Below, in pieces: positions 39,739 to 46,249 of a stretch of DNA of 46,249 nucleotides. This stretch comes from JAABVY01 sp964496505 (GTDB taxonomy: Bacteria > Zixibacteria > MSB-5A5 > JAABVY01). The DNA lies in contig CAZBZV010000032.1 in the NCBI GenBank assembly GCA_964496505.1, forward strand, positions 1 to 46,249, read 5' to 3'. The translations under genes and the position numbers were made by a program. Numbering within the stretch: the first letter of the stretch is position 1; each line of letters opens with the position of its first letter. The notes below the pieces were generated by a model. The model worked only from the letters and a program-made list of their open reading frames with translations, did not search any database and was not told where the DNA came from.

Positions 39739-42067
39739 TTTCCAGCCTTTCGGCCGTCTCCTCTTCCTCTACTTTCTCCACAAAGTTACATTCCGGACAT
39801 TTAAAATGCAAGCCGTCTTTTTTGGTATTTTTCTCGAGCATGAAATAATGGCCGCAGGAGGGGCATTCCTTCTTGACCGGCTTGTTCCAGACCGCATAAT
39901 CACATTTGGGATATTTTGAACATCCGTAAAAGGTTTTTCCGCGGCGAGTACGTCTCTCCACCAGTTCACCCTGGCAGCCTTCACGGGGGCATTTGACGCC
40001 GGTCGAAACAGCCTCGGTATAATCGCAATCGGGATATGTACTGCATGCTATAAAACGTCCGAATCGTCCGCTGCGCAGGACAAGCTTGTTGCCGCATTTG
40101 GGACAGTCGCGGTCGAGTTCCTCGATACCGTTCTCGCCGTTTAAGGGCTTGGTATTTTTACATTCCGGATAGGCGCTGCATGCCAGGAATTTGCCATTAC
40201 GTCCCCATTTGACCACCATGGGCGAACCGCATTTCTCGCAGACTTCATCAGTCTCTTCCTGAGTCCGGGCCTTGATCTCCTTCAGCTTCGGCTCGATTTC
40301 ATCAAGAGTATCTGAAAGCGGTGCGTAAAACTCCCTGAGCACATCCACCCAGTTGTCGCTGCCTTCTTCGATCTTATCCAGCTCATCTTCCATATGGGCG
40401 GTAAACTCGATATTGAATATATGCGAAAAATGTTCCTTCAGTATGCCGTTAACCGTGCGCCCTAACTCGGTCGGAATTAGTGCACGTTTCTCGGTGTTGA
40501 CGTATTTCCTGTTTTTCAGCGTATATATAATCTGGGCATAGGTCGAGGGACGTCCGATACCGTTCTGCTCAAGTTCACGAACCAGGCTGGCCTCGGAAAA
40601 TCGCGGAGGCGGCTTCGTGAAATGCTGGGTCGGGAAAAGCTCTTCCAGCTTCACCTTCTGTCCCTCTTCCAATTCGGGCAGAACCTGGGGCTCATCATCG
40701 GAATTCTTACCATTGCCGTTGGAAATCTTATAAACCTTCTGGAAGCCGTCGAATGAGAGCTGCGAAGTGCTGGCGCGGAAAAGATACTTGCCCGCCTCTA
40801 TTTCAACCGAGATATTATCATAAATCGAGGGCACCATCTGCGAGGCCACAAATCTGGAATATATAAGATTGTAGAGACGATACTGGTCCCTTGTAAGAAA
40901 TCCCTTCACTTCATCCGGATGATATTCCAATGACGTGGGACGAATCGCCTCGTGGGCTTCCTGGGAGGATTTTCTGGATTTGTAGACACGCGGCGAATCG
41001 GGAAGATATTTGTCTCCAAAGCGTTCCTTGATAAAGTTTCGGGCCATACCCAGCGCTTCGTTCGAAAGACGTACCGAATCGGTACGCATGTATGTAATCA
41101 AGCCTACCGAACCGGCCTTGCCCAGATCGATACCTTCATAAAGCTGCTGCGCCACATACATTGTCTTCTGCGGGGCGAACCGCAGACGATTGGAGGCATC
41201 CTGCTGCATAGTCGAGGTTATAAAGGGCGGATACGGGTTTCTTTTCTTCTTCTCTTTTTTGACCGAAGATATCGTGAATTCCTGTTGTCTTATTTCACTA
41301 CAGACTTTATCCGATTCCTTTTCGGACCCGATCTTGAAATCCTCTCCGTCGATTTTATGCAGCATGGCATGGAATTTATTTTCCTCGCCCGATAAAAGCG
41401 CTGCTTTTACCCTCCAGTATTCCTCGGGCTCGAATTTGTCAATTTCATCTTCGCGGGCACAGAGAATTTTCAGCGCCACCGACTGCACTCGTCCGGCCGA
41501 AAGGCCGCGCAGAACAGTTTTCCAGAGGATCGGTGAAATCTTATAGCCTACCAGACGGTCGAGAATACGCCGCGCCTGCTGGGCCATAACCTTGCCATCA
41601 TCAATAGGCCCGGCCTCATCAAGAGCTTTTTTGACAGCGGTTTTCGTAAGCTCGTTGTAGGTCACCCGATAGATATTATCGTTTACGCCGCTGAGACGGG
41701 AATGCAGATGAAAGGCGATTGCTTCTCCCTCACGGTCGGGATCGGGCGCGAGATAGACCTTGCCGGATTTTTTGGCCTCTTTGGCGATTTCATCGATCAC
41801 CTTCTTCTTGCCCCTGATGACCATGTAATTGGGATCGAAATCGTTTTCAACATCCACACCCAGCTTGCTTTTGGGAAGGTCTATGATATGCCCCTTGGTG
41901 GCCATAATCTTATACTTTCTCCCCAGAAACTTCTTGAGTGTCTTGGTCTTGGTGGGAGACTCCACCACCAGAAGATCGGTAGTCGATTTGGATTCTGCCT
42001 TCTTCTTTGCTTTTGGCCTGGTTGTCTTTTTCTTCTTCTTATCGCTCAATCTTCGTCGTCCCGTCAA
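39725..42067 (-). CDS. topA: DNA topoisomerase I
   Basis: Relaxes negative supercoils; 780 residues. TOPRIM with VVESPTK and DPDREGEA, active-site Tyr in LITYMRTDSVRLS, and four C-terminal Cys4 zinc repeats (CEKC, CPKC, CPREGC, CPSC). A Lys-rich extension (about residues 9-27) precedes the domain. The frame starts with TTG 42067, placed after GAAGAG and overlapping rpoZ by 29 bases; a second TTG at residue 7 is possible. Confidence 0.96.
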   Translation of the reverse strand: MTGRRRLSDKKKKKTTRPKAKKKAESKSTTDLLVVESPTKTKTLKKFLGRKYKIMATKGHIIDLPKSKLGVDVENDFDPNYMVIRGKKKVIDEIAKEAKKSGKVYLAPDPDREGEAIAFHLHSRLSGVNDNIYRVTYNELTKTAVKKALDEAGPIDDGKVMAQQARRILDRLVGYKISPILWKTVLRGLSAGRVQSVALKILCAREDEIDKFEPEEYWRVKAALLSGEENKFHAMLHKIDGEDFKIGSEKESDKVCSEIRQQEFTISSVKKEKKKRNPYPPFITSTMQQDASNRLRFAPQKTMYVAQQLYEGIDLGKAGSVGLITYMRTDSVRLSNEALGMARNFIKERFGDKYLPDSPRVYKSRKSSQEAHEAIRPTSLEYHPDEVKGFLTRDQYRLYNLIYSRFVASQMVPSIYDNISVEIEAGKYLFRASTSQLSFDGFQKVYKISNGNGKNSDDEPQVLPELEEGQKVKLEELFPTQHFTKPPPRFSEASLVRELEQNGIGRPSTYAQIIYTLKNRKYVNTEKRALIPTELGRTVNGILKEHFSHIFNIEFTAHMEDELDKIEEGSDNWVDVLREFYAPLSDTLDEIEPKLKEIKARTQEETDEVCEKCGSPMVVKWGRNGKFLACSAYPECKNTKPLNGENGIEELDRDCPKCGNKLVLRSGRFGRFIACSTYPDCDYTEAVSTGVKCPREGCQGELVERRTRRGKTFYGCSKYPKCDYAVWNKPVKKECPSCGHYFMLEKNTKKDGLHFKCPECNFVEKVEEEETAERLENAVK

Positions 42068-42254
42068 TTAGCTCTTCGATCGCACGCGTTGTTACCTTGC
42101 GCGGATCGATGTCGATTTCATCATTTTCCGGCATCAATTCAAGCTTGGCGACCCGGTCGGCATTGATCTGCCGGGCGCGTTTGGCGGCGACAATAACCGC
42201 GGCGTAGCGGTTGCTGATCACCTTATCGATTTCATCTAATTTGATATGTGCCAC
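42039..42254 (-). CDS. rpoZ: RNA polymerase omega subunit
   Basis: 71 residues. RYAAVIVAAKRARQIN is the omega signature, and KVTTRAIEELIDG is the usual C-terminal helix. It assists assembly of the beta-prime subunit. It follows gmk by 22 bases and overlaps topA, in the common gmk-rpoZ pair. Confidence 0.94.
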   Translation of the reverse strand: MAHIKLDEIDKVISNRYAAVIVAAKRARQINADRVAKLELMPENDEIDIDPRKVTTRAIEELIDGTTKIER

Positions 42255-42276
42255 CTTGATCCTCCCATGAAAATGG

Positions 42277-42888
42277 CTAAAACTTGTTTGTTATGTTTCT
42301 GGATGTTTTCAATGATTCTGCTTCCAATATTGATTCAACCTGGCTGATCGCCGCATCCGCATCTTTATTAACCACCGTGTAATCATATTTCGTCCGCATC
42401 TCGATTTCCTTTAATGCGTGATTCAGCCTTTTATCGATTTCTTCTTTGGTATCACGTTTCCTCGTCTTAAGTCTACGTTTAAGTTCGCTGAGCGTTGGCG
42501 GAAGTATAAAAATAGTCACAGCATCAGGATACGAATTTTTGATCGAGCGTCCACCCTGCACATCAATGTCGAACAAAACAACCCTCTTTTTGGCCAGATG
42601 CTTTTCCACCTGTTCCACAGGAGTACCATAATAATGGTCGTAAACCTTAGCCCATTCCACAAACCAGCCTTTTTCCAGTTTTGTTTCAAATTCTTTATTT
42701 TTCATGAAAAAATAATCCCGGCCCTGGCGTTCGTCCCTTGTTTTTGGACGAGTTGTGGCTGATACCGACATCTTTATATTCTTATGACGCTTAAGCAGTT
42801 CACGGCAAATTGTGGTCTTGCCCGCCCCCGAGGGCGCCGAGACCACCACCAGCATGGGACCTTTGATGTATTTCCTGCGCACAGACAT
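42277..42888 (-). CDS. gmk: Guanylate kinase
   Basis: Converts GMP to GDP. 203 residues with P-loop APSGAGKT at 18-25, the GMP-binding RPKTRDERQGRDYFF segment, and DIDVQGGRSIKNSYPDAVTIFILPP. It starts directly after the yicC stop, in the common yicC-gmk-rpoZ order. Confidence 0.97.
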   Translation of the reverse strand: MSVRRKYIKGPMLVVVSAPSGAGKTTICRELLKRHKNIKMSVSATTRPKTRDERQGRDYFFMKNKEFETKLEKGWFVEWAKVYDHYYGTPVEQVEKHLAKKRVVLFDIDVQGGRSIKNSYPDAVTIFILPPTLSELKRRLKTRKRDTKEEIDKRLNHALKEIEMRTKYDYTVVNKDADAAISQVESILEAESLKTSRNITNKF

Positions 42889-43770
42889 TTATTCCAGATT
42901 CTGAACCTGCTCCCTGACCTTCTCAATCTCTTCCTTCATCTTAATCACACTTCTGGAAATCTCGGCCGATACCGATTTAGAACCAATCGTATTGGCCTCG
43001 CGGTACAGCTCCTGAAGTATAAAATTCATCTTCTTCCCGATCGGCTCGTCCGATTTATAAGCCCCCCGAAACATCTCCAGATGGCTCTTGATCCGCACAC
43101 ATTCCTCGGTAATATCGGATTTATCCGCAACAACAGCCGCTTCATTGGCAACCATCTCCTCCGATACAGGCACCTCTGTCAAAAGTTCCTTTAATCTTGA
43201 CTCTAATTTTTCGTGATATAAACGGATATTGGATTTGGCCGAGGCCTCGGCCTCGAGCATGGACTGCTCGATTCTATCTATATGCCTGGTAATATCCTCA
43301 AGAAGCTTTTTGCCTTCCGCCGCACGCATCTTCATAAAATCTTCCAGAGCCGGCTTAAGGCAGGAGATTATTTCGTTCTTAAGTTTGTCCTCATCAATCT
43401 CTTCTTCAGAGGGCTGAATCAAATCATTAAGCCCCACAAAATGGTTGATATCGATTTCACCCGGAAGATCCAGCTCTTTCTTCAGAGCAGAAAAGATTTT
43501 ATGATACATCCGGGCAGCATCTTTATTCAACTCCAGCCTGGCGGCCAGAGATTCCGACGACTCCTCGATATTGACCACAATAATGACCTTGCCGCGCCTT
43601 ACTTTTTCAAGCACTATCTCTTTTAATGATGACTCCAGATGCGAAAGAGTTTTAGGCAGCCTGATCATCACCTCGCAGTAACGATTGTTAAGGGAGTTGA
43701 TCTCGATTAAAATCCGACGCCCGTTGTTCTCACACTCGGCCCGCCCGTATCCTGTCATTGAATAAATCAT
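42889..43770 (-). CDS. YicC-family endoribonuclease
   Basis: 293 residues. MIYSMTGYGRAE opens the YicC N-terminal domain and the C-terminal DUF1732 is clear (ITEECVRIKSHLEMF ... KMNFILQELYREANTIGSKS). E. coli YicC is an RNase adaptor/endoribonuclease acting on small RNA; here the activity is inferred by family. The start follows GAGAGGG. First gene of the gmk-rpoZ-topA-xerC-hslV operon. Confidence 0.95.
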   Translation of the reverse strand: MIYSMTGYGRAECENNGRRILIEINSLNNRYCEVMIRLPKTLSHLESSLKEIVLEKVRRGKVIIVVNIEESSESLAARLELNKDAARMYHKIFSALKKELDLPGEIDINHFVGLNDLIQPSEEEIDEDKLKNEIISCLKPALEDFMKMRAAEGKKLLEDITRHIDRIEQSMLEAEASAKSNIRLYHEKLESRLKELLTEVPVSEEMVANEAAVVADKSDITEECVRIKSHLEMFRGAYKSDEPIGKKMNFILQELYREANTIGSKSVSAEISRSVIKMKEEIEKVREQVQNLE

Positions 43771-43795
43771 TAAAGACCCTCTCTAAAAGGTATCA

Positions 43796-43824
43796 ACCAT
43801 AATCTATTTTTCGGGCTTTGTCAA
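43796..43824 (-). promoter_or_regulatory. Sigma-70-type promoter of the yicC operon
   Basis: TTGACA (43824-43819), 17 bases, TATGGT (43801-43796) on the minus strand. Leader about 20 bases. Confidence 0.6.
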
Positions 43825-43972
43825 TAATTTATAAATTGTACTTCGCAAAATAATCTCTCTTTTTTTATTGTATATTTCTTAGTACAGGCTTTTAATTTTA
43901 TCTTCATTATAGCATTCTTTAGCATAAAACTCTTGTGGATTAAACAAACTTGCTACTTTTTTCTTAAAAGAC

Positions 43973-44000
43973 TTGAAATAATCAGAGATTTTATTATGTT
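43973..44000 (+). promoter_or_regulatory. Sigma-70-type promoter of sixA
   Basis: TTGAAA (43973-43978), 16 bases, TATGTT (43995-44000). The spacer between yicC and sixA is very AT-rich and holds no other feature I can support. Confidence 0.55.
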
Positions 44001-44058
44001 ATCATAAAGCTTTATGTTTAACTAACTTATGATAATTAAACAAAGGGGATGATTAATC

Positions 44059-44538
44059 ATGAGACTTTACATTGTAAGACATGCAGAGGCCAAATCCAAA
44101 GAGGAAGATCCTAATCGGCCGCTGACTGAAATCGGCCGTCAGGAGATCAAGCAGACCGGCTCCCTTGCCGCAGACAGGGGCATGGAAGGTATCAAAAATA
44201 TTTTCCACAGCGGCAAAGCGCGTGCAAAAGAGACTGCTGAACTTCTGGCAGAACACACAAATCCGGATTCGAAACCGGAGGAGGCTGAGGGGCTTAAGCC
44301 AAAAGATGATCCCAAAATCTGGATTGACCGTCTGAACGGGGGCGAGTTCGCTGATGACGTTGCAATAGTAGGACATATGCCGCATGTTGCGCGTCTGGCG
44401 ACACATCTGCTGTGCAAGGAAAAGGATGATGAGTTCTTCGATCCACACAGCGCCTCGGTCTTCTGCCTGGAGCAGGATGAAAACAAGAAGTGGACGCTGC
44501 AATGGATGCTGTCTCCGAAGACAGTGGAGCTTCCATAA
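44059..44538 (+). CDS. sixA: SixA-type phosphohistidine phosphatase
   Basis: 159-residue histidine phosphatase of the RHG family: catalytic Arg7-His8 in YIVRHAEA and the second His in IVGHMPHVARLA. SixA removes phosphate from histidine of phosphotransfer proteins such as PtsO/NPr or HPt domains. The start follows AGGGGATGATTAATC. Monocistronic with a terminator. Confidence 0.92.
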   Translation: MRLYIVRHAEAKSKEEDPNRPLTEIGRQEIKQTGSLAADRGMEGIKNIFHSGKARAKETAELLAEHTNPDSKPEEAEGLKPKDDPKIWIDRLNGGEFADDVAIVGHMPHVARLATHLLCKEKDDEFFDPHSASVFCLEQDENKKWTLQWMLSPKTVELP

Positions 44539-44555
44539 AAGAACTATTCTGAAAC

Positions 44556-44593
44556 GAAAAAGCCCGCTCGGATTTTCCGAACGGGCTTTTTTT
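44556..44593 (+). terminator. Bidirectional terminator between sixA and the protease gene
   Basis: AGCCCGCTCGG (44561-44571) with CCGAACGGGCT (44577-44587), one mismatch, loop of five, flanked by A and T runs on either side. It serves both sixA (+) and the convergent protease gene (-). Confidence 0.9.
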
Positions 44594-44618
44594 ATATCGA
44601 CTAATAATCTGATCTGAT

Positions 44619-46249
44619 CTAACAGTCAGGTTCGCCGTTACCGTCCGTATCGCAGGGAACGCTGCCGCCGATAAACACGTAATTGATAATCCAGACGGCA
44701 TCACTGACATTGACATTGCCGTCACAGTTGGTGTCGCCGGTGCTCATCGGATCGGGCGGATCACCCCCGATAAAGACATAGTTAATCACATAAACAGCAT
44801 CGGAAACATTACATTGCTCGTCGCCATTGGCATCCCCGCACATGCCCTCGCAGGCATCGCCAATACCGTCCTCGTCGCTGTCAAGCTGATCCGGATTATA
44901 TGTATTAGGACAATTGTCCTCGCTTTCGCAAACGCTGTCCTGATCTGCATCATTCTCGACATCCAGAGGACATGGATCGCAGATATTCCCCATACTGTCA
45001 CCGTCATCATCGAGCTGTTCCGGATTATATGCCGTCGGACAGTTGTCGAGCGGACATTCATTGTCCTCATGACCGGGATCGCCGAAACCGTCAGCGTCTT
45101 CATCGAAGCAGATTGAATCGGGGTCATGAATCGTGATAACGAAAACTCCTGTATCAACAAGCGGCGGCTCGCTGGAATCAATCATCTGCACTTTGAAGAC
45201 AAAGGTCGAAACATAGATCGGCTGTCCTGTAATAGTACCGATCTCGCCGCCATTGAACATACATCCGTAAGGTATCTGGGCGCCGAACACGAGGCTCCAG
45301 TCGTAAGGCGGCGTACCGCCCACACCCTCAAGCTGATAGAAGTAATTGTAGCTGTAATATCCGTCGGGCGGCTCATCCCCGGTTATATGAACCTCACCGT
45401 CGCAGGCATCACCGATACCATCACCATTGACATCACCCTGCTCCGGATTAGGCGTATCCGGGCAGTTATCGCAGGCGTTGCCCACGCCATCTTCATCATT
45501 ATCATCCTGCCCCACATTTCCGACCAGCCAGCAGTTATCGGTTTCATTGGGAACGCCGTCGCTGTCGGCATCCGGATCGCACACATCACCGATTCCGTTT
45601 AAATTGACATCGCCCTGATCCGGATTGTAGTCGTTGACACAGTTGTCGCAGAGATCGCCCACGCCGTCGTTGTCTATATCCTCCTGTCCGGGATTATAAT
45701 CAACCGGGCAGTTATCCTCATCATTCAGAAAGCCATCGTCATCGGCATCCTGCACAGGCATAACATTATAAAACAAGTATTCCGCTCCCGGTCCACCCGG
45801 GTAATAAAGGTTATCCACGATATACCAGGCGTTTTTGTATCCGCCCCAGCCATAATTCATGTGTATTTGATTATATGCTCCCGCAACCCTCCAGCCGTCG
45901 CAGACGATGGCATGAGTCGGAATCGTATAGGGCATCGGACGGCCCGCGTCAATTTCCGCTGCTATAAAATCGAACCATCCCTGGGCGCTATAGCTGCTTC
46001 GGTTGGCTGTCGCGATAGACTGATCGTAACGGAAATAATCGGTCCAGACATCTTTATCAGGCCAGGTACCGGAGCCATCAACGCCGTAATCCATATTATG
46101 CGCCACACCCACTTCGTAAGACAGTTCCGCCAGCGCTTCTCTCTGAGCGGAGTTGCATCCGCCGTCGCAACTGGCCGGCATATTGGCCCAGTCGTATTCA
46201 TCTGAAAAATCAGCGGTCAAATACTGGGCATTAACGCCATTGTCTCCAT
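44619..46249 (-). CDS. Secreted C10 (streptopain-type) cysteine protease with TSP3 repeats and dockerin, 5' end cut
   Basis: The frame stays open to the window edge, so the signal peptide and catalytic Cys lie outside. The visible N-terminal part has the C10 second half: PTHAIVCDGW with the catalytic His and HMNYGWGGYKNAWY (streptopain has VNWGWGG). Then follow calcium-binding thrombospondin type 3 repeats (DNCPDTPNPEQGDVNGDGIGD type), a putative Ig-like domain (GGTPPYDWSL ... ITGQPIYVSTFVFKVQMIDS), more TSP3 repeats, and a type I dockerin pair (VSDAVYVINYVF, VSDAVWIINYVF). Probably secreted and calcium-stabilised. The frame's TTG at 46220 is not a real start. Confidence 0.9.
   Translation of the reverse strand, partial: GDNGVNAQYLTADFSDEYDWANMPASCDGGCNSAQREALAELSYEVGVAHNMDYGVDGSGTWPDKDVWTDYFRYDQSIATANRSSYSAQGWFDFIAAEIDAGRPMPYTIPTHAIVCDGWRVAGAYNQIHMNYGWGGYKNAWYIVDNLYYPGGPGAEYLFYNVMPVQDADDDGFLNDEDNCPVDYNPGQEDIDNDGVGDLCDNCVNDYNPDQGDVNLNGIGDVCDPDADSDGVPNETDNCWLVGNVGQDDNDEDGVGNACDNCPDTPNPEQGDVNGDGIGDACDGEVHITGDEPPDGYYSYNYFYQLEGVGGTPPYDWSLVFGAQIPYGCMFNGGEIGTITGQPIYVSTFVFKVQMIDSSEPPLVDTGVFVITIHDPDSICFDEDADGFGDPGHEDNECPLDNCPTAYNPEQLDDDGDSMGNICDPCPLDVENDADQDSVCESEDNCPNTYNPDQLDSDEDGIGDACEGMCGDANGDEQCNVSDAVYVINYVFIGGDPPDPMSTGDTNCDGNVNVSDAVWIINYVFIGGSVPCDTDGNGEPDC

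Noticed and set aside
45126..45602. 158-residue plus-strand frame and DNA-level repetition in the protease gene
   Set aside because: Both come from the repeated Asp/Asn-rich TSP3 codons; spacing is irregular and it is not a CRISPR array.

Overview
The window is a gene-dense bacterial chromosome segment, about 48% G+C by eye, with almost all genes on the minus strand. The best lineage guess is a Zixibacteria-like member of the FCB superphylum. This rests on the secreted C10 protease with thrombospondin type 3 repeats and a C-terminal dockerin pair (VSDAVYVINYVF / VSDAVWIINYVF), the lipoproteins, the type IV pilus plus MglA/MglB genes, and ordinary Gram-negative housekeeping operons. The lineage call is inference, since no rRNA gene is present.

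Layout: 1-1356 carries rplM-rpsI-rpsB, with a structured leader before rpsB. 1357-2779 holds one lipoprotein gene and non-coding DNA with two related terminator cassettes. 2780-10008 is a complete F-type ATP synthase operon (atpZ-atpI-B-E-F-H-A-G-D-C) with a perfect 12-bp hairpin between atpE and atpF. 10168-21658 is an eleven-gene co-directional run: a DUF4388 protein, a small membrane protein, TPR-roadblock, membrane-roadblock and roadblock proteins, MglA with a very long tail, MglB, PilB, PilT, PilC and a PilS-like kinase. This looks like a type IV pilus polarity/motility operon and is the most interesting part of the window. 21821-25600 is murJ-comEC; the ComEC C-terminal domain has lost its metallo-beta-lactamase metal motif. 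rpsT is divergent at 25662.

25932-34862 is an accessory region: a degenerate ParB/SbnI-like protein, a secreted propeller-like protein, a degenerate RNase H fold, a hotdog thioesterase, a lipoprotein, argF, a LiaF-like membrane protein, a glycosyltransferase, a methyltransferase and a polysaccharide deacetylase. 34868-43770 holds yicC-gmk-rpoZ-topA-xerC-hslV followed by hslU. Here hslV and hslU are separated by a DASS-family transporter, a small unknown gene and about 180 bp of nested inverted repeats. The right end has sixA and the 3' part of the C10 protease gene, which runs off the window.

Where a vegetative promoter can be seen it is usually TTGACA-N16-TATATT-like. Several starts are revised from the longest open frame using Shine-Dalgarno positions. 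No tRNA, rRNA, CRISPR array, insertion sequence or prophage was found.
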